Source: Apostichopus japonicus
Taxonomy: Eukaryota; Echinodermata; Holothuroidea; Aspidochirotida; Stichopodidae
Direction: 5' to 3'
Assembly: GCF_037975245.1 (NCBI RefSeq)
Contig: NC_092571.1
Coordinates: 24,566,564-24,630,563, forward strand
Length of the DNA stretch: 64,000 nucleotides
Of this stretch, positions 46,001-61,000 are shown one piece after another (the first letter of the stretch is position 1; each line of letters starts with the position of its first letter). Both the position numbers and the translations under genes were made by a program. The notes under the pieces are model-generated. The model did no database searches, had not been told where the DNA came from, and worked only from the letters and a program-made list of their open reading frames with translations.

Positions 46001-49000
46001 GTACATATCCCAAGCCGCACCTGATTTGAGTTAACTAGAAAACACTGTTAGCACTCTTACTGTACCATGTGGAAAGCGATTTGTAAAAGGAAAAACATGT
46101 TTTGTAACCTTCACGCTCTGACCTGACCTAAGTGACAACTCACTTCCAGTCTATCTGCCTACAAATTCTACCTCCCAGTGTGACCACTTGCCTTGTACTG
46201 GTCAGTGGCTTAAATCACAATTTTTTCTCTCTTCTTTCTGTGAATGGTCACCATGGACACCTGTAATTCAGACCTCTCCCTAATAGTATCTTACATGCAT
46301 TTCTTTCTATATTTTCACTTAACCTTGGTGTTGCATTTTTGTCACACCCTGCCATTTCAAAACCAGAATGCAAAAATGCATTGCGGTTTCGATGATGTAA
46401 CATGAGCAGTTTTCTTCATGAATCCGACGAAATGTATAGTGAGGGTGTACATGCTTACAAGGGTTTCAATATTTGACCTTTGATGACCCCTAATGACCTT
46501 TGCCCTCCACCAAAAACAGTATGCTTCTTTTTACACAATATGGTTCTCCTACACATCAAATATGAGGTCTGCCTATGATTCCCTTCTTAAGATATCGTGT
46601 TTACAAGGTTTTCACAATTTCACCCCTTGGTGACCCAGAATGACCTTTGACCTCCACCAAAAAAAAATAGGCTTCTTGTACTTAATGTGGTACCTCTACA
46701 CACTTCTTATTAAGTTGGTCTGACCTTCCCTTCTTGAGATATCGTGTTTACACATTTCAGAAACAAACAAATAAAGAGTACATCAGACGCAAGTCAAGGA
46801 AACCCAGCAAGCAGGCTTTGCTTGTCACCGTGACATACTCACATCTGTTCGACGGGTGACTTCCTCTCTGATGCCATTGGCTGCCCTAGCACCTTAGCCT
46901 GGAGTTCCTTATGCTCTGCCTCTAATTCCTTCAGCTTCGTCTCGTTCTTCTTCCGGATCTCCTCCATGATCAGCTGCTCCTCTTGGGCCCGTTTCAGTTC
47001 CTCCTCGATCCTCTTGGCCTGTAGCTCCTCTATCTTCCTCCTCTCCTCCTCTCTGATCTTCTCCTCCTGGCCTCGTAGGATCTTCTCCTGCTCTTCCTCC
47101 AGTTTCCTCCGGATCGCCTCTTGATGGGCCTGCTTGATCCTGTCCTGTGAGATCAGAGAGAAAGAACAAAATGTTGAAGCATGGATGGGAGTGGATTGAC
47201 TTTAAAGGAGACACAAACCCAACCACCATTATTGGTCAATGTGGTAGAGATGAATGTCATGAACATCTCCCCCCCCCTCCTCTTCCCTCCTCACAAAAAC
47301 ACACAGGAGACACAAACCCAACCATCATTACTGGTCAATGTGGTAGAGATGGATGTCATGAACATCTCCCCCCCCCCCCTCCTCTTCCCTCCTCACCTAC
47401 ACAGACAGGAGACACAAACCCAATCATCATTATTGGTCTATGTGGTAGAGATGGATGTCATGAACATCTCCCCCCACCCCCCCCCTCCTCTTCCCTCCTC
47501 ACCTACACAGACAGGAGACACAAACCCAATCATCATTACTGGTCTATGTGGTAGGGATGAATGTCATGAACATCTCCCTCCCCCCCCCCTCCTCTTCCCT
47601 CCTCACCTACACAAACAGGAGACATCATTATTGGTCAATGTGGTGGAGATAACTGTCATGAACATCTCCCCCCCCCTCCTCTTCCCTCCTCACCTACACA
47701 GACAGGAGACATCATTATTGGTCAATGTGGTGGAGATAACTGTCATGAACATCTCCCCCCCCCCCTCCTCTTCCCTCCTCACCTACACAGACAGGAGACA
47801 CAAACCCAATCATCATTATTGGTCAATGTGGTAGAGATGAATATCATGAACAACCTTCCCGAACAGGGGAAGGAAACTCTTGTTCCATTTTAGAGATATC
47901 ACAGATTTAACATTCCCTCACACACAAGGCTGAAGACTTTCATCAAGTCTAAATATGACATCATCAAGCCACATGTGGTTCTTTCTTCTAACATGTTCCG
48001 TTTTTTTATTACAATTTTTATATTCTGTAACAGATGTGGGTTTTACAAATGCTGAATCCAAAATGCTCCTGACATGACCAAACGATGGCATCTGTTACCA
48101 ATGTCAGCATTGTTAAAACAGTTTACCTTGAAAATATGAAAGAAAAACCAAACAAAAGTTAACAGTTTCCATATCCTAGTGGCACTGTGACATCACAGAT
48201 CACAGCTCCCAGGCATGACCTTTATTAAAACTAGGATATCACGGAAATAAAACAAGTCTTTTTTTTAGCTGTTTGGGAGAGTTCATCTTCTGAAATACTT
48301 CTGTCACGGTCAGGTTTGGTCTCCTTTACGCTAGCTACACAAAAAGAGGAGTAATTCTAAACAACTTTTTTTTTGGTGGGGGGGGGTCCTTGATCCTTCA
48401 ATGATTGTACACTAACGAATAACGACTAAATATAACTACAAACAAAGTGAATATGAATGGTTTGACCCAAAATTGTAAACCAAGTTTGTGAAGAGCAAAG
48501 AAATTTAGCTACATAATAGATGCACAGCATTTACCACAGGATCAAAGGGTGCTGGGGGTTTCATGAAACCTTCATTTTAAAATTTTTCAAAGCCTGAAGT
48601 ACTGAAGATGAAAAAATTACCTCTTCTGTGATGTCTTTAGCCATCTCTGGATCCCACACACCTATACTCCATTCTACGGGAGAGAAAAATACAAAGGGAA
48701 AAAACACTTCAAGCGGTTCGTTCACAGACTCCAGTAATATGATCACCTATACATGAAATGATGTCAAAGGTCATAAGAGATTTAAACCTCGGGGGAGGGG
48801 GGAATGCCTTATTGTTCACTTAATAAAAAAGCTAGTCGAGATATACATCACAGAATCTTTAAGCAGGAGGTGTCTTTACAGGAATAAATGGTGGGAACTA
48901 GAATAATTCAGGGTCCACTGCTGGGATCCTTTGAGGAGATTCTACCAGATGATTGTAGAAAGGTCCTTAATACCAACTGCCGATCTCAAGGAGGTCACCA

Positions 49001-52000
49001 TCATAATGATTATCAGATGATTCACACTAAGGTTTGATGGCCACGTGTCCAGAGCCACAGGGTGCCCAACAAATAAAGTCATTGACATCTATGACCACAA
49101 AATTGACAATCTGATTCACAAGAGGTTAAATGATTTTCAGAATGTTCAGTTAGACTGAGCATTGCTTCTACTAGGGAATAATTATGGGAAGTGATTGCTC
49201 CCACTGCCTTTTAGAGAAACGGGCGGCCAATCCCCCTCCTCCACCACTTCCACCCTACTTCACAAGGCCTACTTTACAATCTCTACTTACCACTCCTACT
49301 TTTGTCGGTGGGTACAGGATCCCAGACAGATATCTGCATCTCCTCGTTGGTGGCACCACCACCTTGGGCATCCTTCATCATCATTGGCTTAGTCATCCTT
49401 CCCGGGGCCATGCCACCCAAACTTGGCGGCTGGGGCATGCTGGAAATGTTCAGGGCCTGCTGGACCCTGGCCCAGTTCTGCTGCTGCTGAAGTAAGAGTT
49501 GATGTTGCTGCTGCAGACCCACCAGTTGTTGGCGTAAGCCCTGCTGTTGAGTGAGTGTCAACGACTTACCGCGTTGAATGAGGTCTTGGTAAATACGACT
49601 GGCTGAAATTCTGCAGATATGCCAAGAAAAGGAATAGGAAAGGTTTGTATCTTATGTGCACAATGTAGCCTGTAACATCACAAACATACGACTGTAACTT
49701 GACTGATATAACTAAACTGAAATTCACATTAAAGCATACCTATACCTTGCATGTTAGTCAAGGACATACAAATAACATACCTAGAAAACGGCCTCTCACT
49801 GCAGTTGAACACAACCTGACCCAACTGGACTATTGTAAAAATCAGTCGGATAGTTGAGTAGTGTGTGTGTGTGTTCTGAAGACTGCAACTGATCTAGATT
49901 CCAATCGACTGGCAATTGTGTGCGACAGTTCACAATTAGTCGGCTTTGACAAACGTAATGGATCACGGGAAACAATTTCCTATGAGACAATACTCAAGCC
50001 ACCAGTTGTTAACACTAAACAGGTTTTGTTGTGTACTCTTCAGGAGGTCGGTGGTAAGAATTTAAGTGTCCTCACAATTCCCAAATACTAGTCCACTACT
50101 GAGAGTTCAGTCTGGTCGCAGGAGGTCAGAGTAGCATGCAACCAAATTGTTCCATTTCACAAATGCACACATGTCAATTGTGTACCCTTCCTTACCTTAT
50201 CAGACTCTGCTGTTGTTGTAGAAGATGATGGAAGGCTTGTTGCTGTTGTTGCTGCTGAATAATCTGTTGCTGTTTCTTCTGGGCAAGGAGGGTCACCTGA
50301 GCTAGTTTGGACCATTGTTCTGGTAGCACTGACCCTGGTGTGGGCCCAGGGGAGGGCATGGGGCCCATCTGAGGTGTGACCTGCTGTGGAGGTACTGATG
50401 GTGCTGGTGCAGGCTGGCTTGGATTAATCATCTGAGGGGGCTGAAAGAATAACCGTCACGTTATAACCATGATCGACCGACCAGAATTGATAACACAAAT
50501 GCCACTTTGTCTTCATAGTCTGCTCAGAGAGTTTTCATGTTTAACAGCATGGAGACCACTTTGCAACAGCATTGCAGTATTCTTTTGACAGCCCACACAA
50601 ATCATATTTAAAGGACTACAGCACTACTTCTTTGAGTTTTGGTTGCTTATTTACAACAAATTATTCAAACTTACACATTCTTACTTAAAAAAACCCAGAT
50701 TGCAAGTAATTAAACTAAGAAATCACCTTACAAACTACTGGCCAAGAAAGAAGATTAAAGTAACTCATGATTCGTTTGGACGATGAAATCTTAAAGCTTT
50801 CCATCGTCCAGAGACGTGCAGCTATCACTTGATGAATTCAGGTAAATAAATCTGCGATTGATCAATATAGTTCCTTTATATACAGCAAGCACACTGTACT
50901 TATGTGTAGCGCTGTCTTTTAGTCAACTGAACAAACTTTATAACACCAAACTCTCGATGCCGTACACAAATGAGAGCAAATACTTGATGCTACTCATTCT
51001 TAATGTTGGGAGTCTGAATTAGTGATGAAACTAAAACATGAAAAGCCTTAAGAGAGGGTAAGAAGAATAGCCTAAGTATCCTTAAAGAGAGGCCAAAAAT
51101 AGACAATGTATGTATGTATGTATGTATTTCAGATCCTCCTGCAAGCAGGAACTCGCGAAGAAGCCTTCACTGGCTTATCAAAGCCGCAAGCTGACCGAAG
51201 TCAGTCTCTTACATTCATATTTAACGTCTATGATTATGAATTGTCAACAACTCTGTTACTGGACGACATACATTAATCTTGGAGTGACTTGAACCGGGGA
51301 CCTTATGATTGGAAGGCACCCGAGGGAAGGCACAACAATGTATTGATAACTGTGTCAGTGATTAATTTTATTGCCCTTATAAACATGGTAATAGAAAAAG
51401 GTAGCAAATCGAGGCTTACGATGGGAGACGAGGGTGGAGGTGTTGTAAGAAAAGGCACTTTTCCCCATCTCTTAATTACGGCACCGAGAGGCTGAAAGCT
51501 CTCATCCATGCCCTGCTTGACCTGAAGGCTGAGGGTGAAGTAGCCCGCTTTGAACCACTCCAGCATCTCACCAGAACTGAATGGACCTGTCAGACAAAAC
51601 ACATATTTAACAAAGTTCGGGTGACAACAAGCAACTGACAGGCAAGTGTATGTGAGGTTGTATCACTGCAAAGAAGTTTTTAAGCAAGCACCATATATAG
51701 GTAGGCCAAAATCTACGCCTGGTTTGTTCCGCTCAAAATGTGAATGAGAGGAAATACCAGAAATGACAGCCCTTCCAATGTTGACTTGCTGAACTTGGAA
51801 CAATAGAAGGTGGCATACTCCTATTAGAGTCTATATCAATCTGCCCGGATGTTCTCCTATCTCAGGAAAAGTGCCAAAATGCAGTAGGAGAACATCTTTT
51901 TTGATATATTAACAATCAGGATCTGTTTTTTTTTTTTTCATGTTTAAGAACATGAATAGAGGTACATGTGGTGCAAAACTTGGGTCAATTGAGGCAATTT

Positions 52001-55000
52001 TAGACCTCTTTAGGCCTCCCAGGAGCAGCGTTCGAAAATTGTTTACTATTGAGTGAAGAGGTTTGTTTACAAGTGACCAAAACTTCAGGATCTCATAGCA
52101 AAATATCTTCACAGTCATGATACAAAAAATTGATGGTGCCATGAAAGGCCAACAGTGATGGGTAGCACTTAGCTAGACTTAAAAGACCACAAATTACTTT
52201 TGTGATTTAGTGTGTAAGTCAATGGGGATTTTAAACAGGCGTATGCTACCTAGAAGCGAGTCCCATGTAGCGAAATCTGAGAGGAATTGCTTGTGAGTGT
52301 ATGCCACTACTGGATACCTGATTAGCCAATATGGCAGAGATATTCCAAGAATCCATCATTAAGTAATCATTAATTAATCATTAATTAACGAGCCAGATTT
52401 TCATGGAACTCATGGTTGACAAAGCCAGGATTTATATAAGAAACAAAGAGCGGGTGTTGAAGCAAACCAAACCGCTTCTGAAAAATTGCTGAAAAGATTA
52501 TTTTCACGAAACATATTACGTTGGCGAAGCGTGTTCTGCTTACCTTGTACTTGATTCTGAGGGTCTTTGTAAAACCACTTTTGGGCGTCTTCATGAGTGG
52601 GTGGCACAGCCCTTGGAAGTTGTTGTTCTTCCTGTGCTGGAATCTTTGGTGTGGGTATAAGTTGCGATTCGGTTTGCTGCTGCTGATGTAATTCTTCCGT
52701 CAATTTTTCATCCTCCTGCATGTTAAGAGGAAGAGAGATTGTGTTTTATTTGTGTCCTTCCACTCCACCCCCCCCCCCCCCTCCCATAAAAATTTCTTGG
52801 TAAATGAAAGCCTTCAATTAAATAAGAAGTTGTCTGATTTTAATTTTTCTGTTTAATCTTGGGCTTCCACAAAAACAACAGGGTTCATTTACTCACTGGC
52901 AGATCCACATAACAAGTATGAAGTTCATACAAGCTTTACTTTTTTAAGAAGAACAGTCTGCACAATGCTAGTCAAAGATGTAACATTTGCATTGAAGACT
53001 GTTTTTAAAGACATTTCTTTTTTTGGACAATCTGATTTGTAATTGTCAAACATTTTTGTTTTTTCCTTTCAGGTTTAGAGCACAACAGTATAAACCCAAT
53101 ACATACTCTGCCTTCAGCATTTAACCAGATGCATATGCTCATGCAGTGAAAGAAATTCAATGACACAGTACCGACTTCTACCAGCAGAAAAAGAGTTGGA
53201 GTGGGATGTATTGTCTACTTTGCACATAGATGACTTCCGCCACATCTTGAATTTAAACTTAATATTGCATGACCTGATGTTATGCTGTGGGCACAGGCCT
53301 TTGTTCCTTCGGGGGTCCTTGGGGGGGGGGGGCATTTACAGTTGAAATCTTGGTAAGTTTGAGCTTCTGACAAATCACATTTGAGTCATCACAAAAGAAA
53401 CGTTTAAACTGTAACAATCTGCGATGCCAATTGCACTGAAATTTTCAGATCATTCTCATTACAGCGATCGGCTTTTGTCACAAAATTAGCTGATAAAAAA
53501 ATTAAACTCACATCTAGTTCAGCCAAGAGACTCTCTGCAGCGTTCTCCAGGTGTTGCAGCTGATCTTCTTCGTCCTCTTTGGACAAATCTGTGACCCCCG
53601 TGGCCCCCACCGGTGTGTGTGGCGGAGGACCGGTGGACCCTATGTTTATCACGCCTCCGGGGATCAGCTGCGATACGCCGTTTGTCTCTGTTGTCCCCGG
53701 CAACGATTCCATCAAAAATTTGTTGGCAAGACTTGTTGTCAATGGGTTACTGTTATTTAAAGTTTCCTTCTTTGCGTCAGGTACTTTGTTCTCTGAGACG
53801 GAGGTCTGCTCTTTCCTCACTGAGTTCATACCTGGCGCAAAATTCGATACAATGTCCATCTTTGCCTCGACTGAAGGTTCCGTTTTAGAAACGGGCGACT
53901 TTTCGGAAGAGTTCTCGGATACTTTGGAAAGGTCTAAGTTTAATTGCACATTTGAAAGATTATTGTTTTTATTTGAAGGTTTAATAGTTTCTCTCCCCAT
54001 TCTCCCTTCGTTACTCGGTTTGACTGTAGGAGAGAGAAGTGAGATGATGATGATATATGCAGCAGCAGCAGACAGAAAGTTTAACTGTTTTAAGAAACAA
54101 TATATTTACACAGAATAACCACTGGGATACAACAAAATGAGTTTAATGTGTCTCATTTCAAGCTTTTTTTTTAACCCTGGAGCATCATGTACTGCCTTGC
54201 CTGCCTTCATGAACCGGTAATTATGGTCTAAGAAAGTAAGAGCTTTTTCAAATGTTGTTCCCTGTCTATGGAACAATATCCCAAGCCATATTTGTTGTTT
54301 TTCTTCCCTTCATTAGTTCAAACCCAAACTTAAATGTTAACCTGTTTAATATAGCTTTTTAATAGCAATTTCTTTTCCTTTTACTCTTACCTGTCCAGGG
54401 CTTTGAGATATTTATAATAATTATGGACTACATAAGAACTATATTATTCTCATTATCATTATGAATGGATAGTTTTGCTGGTCACTTTTCCAAATGCTAT
54501 TTCAAAGGACCAACTGCCTCCTCTACAAACTTCCTGCACAACAACAACAAAAAGTTTTACCTTCATCACCACCTCCACCAGTCTCTGGAGGTTTTCTCTT
54601 TTTGTTTTCTTTGGTGTCATCTTCCTCTTCAGGATCTCTTCCTTTCTCTCTCCCTTTCTCCTCTTTCTCTTTCTCTTCCTTCTCTTTTTCCTCTTTCTCC
54701 AGATCACTCTTCTGTTGATTTGAAGAAGACAAAACAGGATCCAGACATTGACAAACACTTCTGCAATACTTCAAAGAGGGCCACAAACCCAACCATATGT
54801 TTTGGGCATATATGACAGGGATCCTCATGATGAACAGCTCTACCAAACACTCAAAGACAATCCTGCTCTATTTGGGAAATATTCTAGTTTTGATAGTAGT
54901 GTCTGTGGTTAATCATTTTATAAGTCTGTGATGTCATAGTGCAGCTAGGATCTGAAATCTTATTCTTCCTCTCTTTGGTTTCTTTTCACATTGTCAAGGC

Positions 55001-58000
55001 AGGCTATTATCAGCATTGACTCTAAAACAAATGCTATCATTAGATGATAGGCCATGTTTTAAGACACAAAAACCAATGCTATCATTAGATGGTAGGCCAT
55101 GTTTTAAGACACTAAACCAATGCTATCATTAGATGATAGGCCATGTTTAAGACACAAAAACCAATGCTATCATTAGGTGATAGGCCATGTTTAAAGACAC
55201 AAAAACCAATGCTATCATTAGATGGTAGGCCATGTTTTAAGACACTAAACCAATGCTATCATTAGGTGATAGGCCATGTTTAAAGACACAAAAACCAATG
55301 CTATCATTAGGTGATAGGCCATGTTTAAGACACAAAAACCAATGCTATCATTAGGTGATAGGCCATGTTTAAGACACAAAAACAAATGCTATCATTAGGT
55401 GATAGGCCATGTTTAAAGACACTAAAACCAATGCTATCATTAGGTGATAGGCCATGTTTTAAGACACTAAACCAATGCTATCATTAGATGATAGGCCATG
55501 TTTAAAGACACAAAAACCAATGCTATCATTAGGTGATAGGCCATGTTTAAGACACAAAAACCAATGCTATCATTAGGCGATAGGCCATGTTTAAGACACT
55601 AAAACCAATGCTATCATTAGATGGTAGGCCATGTTGAAGCACTAAAACCAATGCTATCATTAGGTGATAGGCCATGTTTAAGACACTAAAACCAATGCTA
55701 TCATTAGATGGTAGGCCATGTTTTAAGACACTAAACCAATGCTATCATTAGGTGATAGGCCATGTTTAAGACACAAAAACCAATGCTATCATTAGGTGAT
55801 AGGCCATGTTTAAAGACACTAAAACCAATGCTATCATTAGGTGATAGGCCATGTTTTAAGACACTAAACCAATGCTATCATTAGATGATAGGCCATGTTT
55901 AAAGACACAAAAACCAATGCTATCATTAGGTGATAGGCCATGTTTAAGACACAAAAACCAATGCTATCATTAGGTGATAGGCCATGTTTAAGACACTAAA
56001 ACCAATGCTATCATTAGATGGTAGGCCATGTTGAAGCACTAAAACCAATGCTATCATTAGGTGATAGGCCATGTTTAAGACACTAAAACCAATGCTATCA
56101 TTAGATGGTAGGCCATGTTTTAAGACACTAAACCAATGCTATCATTAGGTGATAGGCCATGTTTAAGACACTAAAACCAATGCTATCATTAGGTGATAGG
56201 CCATGTTGAAGCACTAAAACCAATGCTATCATTAGGTGATAGGCCATGTTTAAGACACTAAAACCAATGCTATCATTAGGTGATAGGCCATGTTTAAGAC
56301 ACTAAAACCAATGCTATCATTAGATGGTAGGCCATGTTGAAGCACTAAAACCAATGCTATCATTAGGTGATAGGCCATGTTTAAGACACTAAAACCAATG
56401 CTATCATTAGGTGATAGGCCATGTTTAAGACACTAAAACCAATGCTATCATTAGATGATAGGCCATGTTTAAGACACTAAAACCAATGCTATTATTAGAT
56501 GATAGGCCATGTTGAAGCACTAAAACCAATGCTATCATTAGGTGATAGGCCATGTTTAAGACACTAAAACCAATGCTATCATTAGGTGTGAGGTCATGTT
56601 AAGACACTAAAACCAATGCTATCATTAGATGGTAGGCCATGTTGAAGCACTAAAACCAATGCTATCATTAGGTGATAGGCCATGTTGAAGACACTAAAAC
56701 CAATGCTATCATTAGGTGCAAGGTCATGTTAAGACACTAAAACCAATGCTATCATTAGATGATAGGCCATGTTTAAGACACTAAAACCAATGCTATCATT
56801 AGATGATAGGCCATGTTTAAGACACTAAAACCAATGCTATCATTAGGTGATAGGCCATGTTGAAGCACTAAAACCAATGCTATCATTAGGTGATAGGCCA
56901 TGTTTAAGACACTAAAACCAATGCTATCATTAGGTGTGAGGTCATGTTAAGACACTAAAACCAATGCTATCATTAGATGGTAGGCCATGTTGAAGCACTA
57001 AAACCAATGCTATCATTAGGTGATAGGCCATGTTGAAGACACTAAAACCAATGCTATCATTAGGTGCAAGGTCATGTTAAGACACTAAAACCAATGCTAT
57101 CATTAGGTGCGAGGTCATGTTAAGACACTAAAACCAATGCTATCATTAGATGGTAGGCCATGTTGAAGCACTAAAACCAATGCTATCATTAGGTGATAGG
57201 CCATGTTTAAGACACTAAAACCAATGCTATCATTAGGTGCGAGGTCATGTTAAGACACTAAAACCAATGTTATCATTAGATGGTAGGCCATGTTGAAGCA
57301 CTAAAACCAATGCTATCATTAGGTGATAGGCCATGTTGAAGCACTAAAACCAATGCTATCATTAGGTGCGAGGTCATGTTAAGACACTAAAACCAATGCT
57401 ATCATTAGGTGCGAGGTCATGTTAAGACACTAAAACCAATGCTATCATTAGATGGTAGGCCATGTTGAAGCACTAAAACCAATGCTATCATTAGGTGATA
57501 GGCCATGTTTAAGACACTAAAACCAATGCTATCATTAGGTGCGAGGTCATGTTAAGACACTAAAACCAATGCTATCATTAGATGGCAGGCCATGTTTTAA
57601 GACACTAAACCAATGCTATCGTTAGATGGTAGGCCATGTTAAGATACTAAAATCAATGCTATTATTAGATGATAGGCCATGTTGAAGACACTAAAACCAA
57701 TGCTATCATTAGGTGCGAGGTCATGTTAAGACACTAAAACCAATGCTATCATTAGATGGTAGGCCATGTTGAAGCACTAAAACCAATGCTATCATTAGGT
57801 GATAGGGCTGTGTCATTCTGGTTAATTCACTAACCGGTTAACCGTTTCTATTAACCGAACGGTTAACGTTTAAACGTAACCCGTGTTGTTGCCTCAAAAT
57901 AAGAGCCGAAAATCAGAGTTATATAGCTCAGATTATAATTCCGAAAGAGCGCCACCACTTTGATGCGGAAGTACATTCTCAAAATAGCGCTGCAAGTATC

Positions 58001-61000
58001 GTTTTTTCGTAACGCGTATGTCAAGAATTTGGTTGTATGTGCTTAGTTTTGACGATCGTTGCATTGAAAAAGACGAATCGCGCGTTTGCATGAAGTTTTA
58101 AACAGATTTTTGTTTCTCTTTCAGTTCATCGGTCACTGTTACAGAGATATTTGAAGCAAATATTTCTTCGTTAATTGCGTAGCCCCTACTGTAATAGCGC
58201 AGGCATTGTATGGCAGTTATAAGCCTAATATTACTAGGCCTACTTAATATTGGCATTGTGTATTGAAGTTCGCGATCATATGGAGTGTTAGACTACAAGG
58301 CTTTCACCAGCTAGGCCAAGGTTAGGAAAGTCGGTTGTTAGGAAGCGATTACTACAGAAGTGTACGGTAGTAGGGCTAGGCCTACGCAATTACAAGTACA
58401 ACAATGGGTCACAGATATATTGAATTTGTGCATTGTGGCGGGGTAGGCAGAGGGTAGAGGGGAAGTGTGGAAAACATTGTAAAATTTCCCGCGAACACCC
58501 TGTCGATTTCCCGCCGGAGTTCGCGCAGCAAACACAATTAGCACGCGTAGCATAATGGCGTGGGGTAGTCCCCCGGTGGGGTCATGTGGTGGAACCCCTT
58601 GTGGGGGTCCAGGGGTTAACGCCCCGGAAAATTTGGCGCGTCTGGCGATAAAATATTCGCAGCTGTGGATGCAAAATACTGACAACTTTTTTAATTTAAA
58701 TTGTCACGAAACTGATGAAAATTTTGAAATGACAAGTTAGAGTAGCCATATTTTGTTATAAAATGAAAAGAGATCTATCTGCCTTACAATCATTAAAAAG
58801 TTTAACTTAAAAAAACATGCGATTTTATGAAACAACGTTCGGCAAAGCCCCATTCCTAGACTGCCTAACAATAGCTTGCACTATACTACAACTACGGTAG
58901 GCTACATTTTCCAAGGTACCTTGCCAAACAACTGTGAGCTCATCACCTGTCTAACACCTGTTGTTAACAATTTTTTGGCATGTTGCCAAGGAACGTTTCA
59001 TGGTCTAGAATTAATAAGATCAGTCAGTAAAGGTTCGGTTAAGTTATGAGAATTATTATCTTAGACGTTTAAAAAAAGTAGGTAAAATATGATCCCCGTA
59101 ACAGCTAGGTAAGTAAAACAGGCAACTGACTCCTCCGCATTAACAAGACAATCTATTCCACATGATACATGAAAGTAAACTTTGTAATCACATGTTTATG
59201 GCCACTTGGCATGATTAACTAAATGCTTAATATTGTTTCCATGTTCTTGTAGAAAACGTAAACTTCGCAATATACAATTAGTTGTCTTTTTGTAGTTACG
59301 TGAGATCCGTAACCGACGAGGTGGTTAGGCTATACACTAAACTATGGTAGGATATTAATTTCTCCGTAATTTTGGAAATTCTAGAAAATACTTTTTTGCC
59401 GCGTAACACCAGATGTGTTCTTACGTTTTATTCATAATTGGGTGTACTAGAGCTTTTTTTACATGACATTAGTTGCATTTAGCACGATATGCCAGTTTCG
59501 CGTGAATTTTTCGAAAGTTTTTTGCTCGATCTTTCGTAAAATTTGAAAGGTGTACCAACTTACTTTTCGTACACAATTGGTTATTTCTCTACTGATTTTC
59601 AGAGTTTTTTTTACAGTCAAGTGTATACGTTGTGCATTGAGTATAAACTTATCGCGAATGCAAGAAAACGATGCGGGGATTTCCAGCAGACAAATGTTTT
59701 CTTTGCGGGATTACTGAGTCTGTTGAATGGAATCCCACACCTTAGAGAAAACACTGAACTGAAATTACATCATAATAAAGAAAACGTTTACTGCTTAAAT
59801 ACAATATAAATTTGAAAGGATTAGATGCAGACTCGCCACGTTGTCGAACGGGGTAACAATAGGCGCTTCACGGGTCGCATACCGCTTGGTAATCCCTTCA
59901 ATCGTACCGCCAATCTTAAAAATCTTTTGTATGGATGCGTGATAAAGTTTGCAATTGTTACGTGATTTTCGGCAAGGAAATGTTGCGGTCTATTTCGGGA
60001 ATAAAGTGATGTGAAGACGCGCCGTTGCGACTGCATAATTGGCATTACAAAAACGGTTAAACTTATACGATGTACGGCGAACGTTTATCTGGCCGTTCAG
60101 TCGGTTAACCGGTTAACCGTTTAACCGTTACAGCCCTATTAGGTGATAGGCCATGTTTAAGACACTAAAACCAATGCTATCATTAGGTGTGAGGTCATGT
60201 TAAGACACTAAAACCAATGCTATCATTAGATGGTAGGCCATGTTTTAAGACACTAAACCAATGCTATCGTTAGATGGTAGGCCATGTTGAAGACACTAAA
60301 CCCAATGCTATCATTAGGTGATAGGCCATGTTAAGATACTAAAATCAATGCTATTATTAGATGATAGGCCATGTTAAGATACTAAAATCATGCTATTATT
60401 AGATGATAGGCCATGTTGAAGACACTAAAACCAATGCAAATCATTAGGTGATAGGCCATGTTTAAGATACTGAGCTATCATTAGGTGATAGTTCATATTA
60501 AGTCTCAATATTTTATATTCAGCATTTGATAAATCCCATCTTCATTAAAGAATATGAATATTTTGATAAATGAAGAAAATGAGAAAAAAAAAATTGAAGC
60601 CCATGAGGCTCGATTTGGTGTCATCATATTTAGACTTGATCAAGTCCTCATCAGCCTAACTGTGTGTGAAGGAACATTAAATCTGTGATATCTCCTAAAT
60701 GGAATATATGACTTTCCTTATCTGTTTTGGGAAGCTGTTCATGAAAGTAATCTCTATCAAAAAGACCAATGATTTCCAGGTATGTTTTTTTCTTTCTTTA
60801 GCAGTTAAGTGGTTCTGGTGGATAGAACACCAGGGTTGTTTATTAAGTTTACGTATGACATAAACACCTGCACAATCTGTTTCAAAGGTACTAAATCTGC
60901 TCAACAATTTATTTTCTCGTAAAATGGGTAACCAAACTGGAAGAATGTACCTTGACAGCTGTGAAGGCACCAGATGCATCAAATATTCCAATCTCGTCAT

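Noticed and set aside
47181-47834. 217-codon and 135-codon open frames on the plus strand
   Set aside because: They are translations of the roughly 100-base minisatellite; proline and repeated VVEMDVMNISP come from the C-tract and unit. They are antisense to GIGYF.
49555-49572. GTAAGTCG as a splice donor inside the GIGYF exon 49291-49598
   Set aside because: Reading through keeps the frame (DLIQRGKSLTLTQQQ) into the Q-rich sequence, and no matching acceptor is needed; it may at most be an alternative donor.
55022-57802. Regular repeat array that superficially resembles a CRISPR array
   Set aside because: Units are contiguous without unique spacers, and the host gene is a spliced animal gene.
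59543-59809. 88-codon frame inside the hAT-type element as a transposase
   Set aside because: No zinc finger, catalytic or dimerisation motif is visible.
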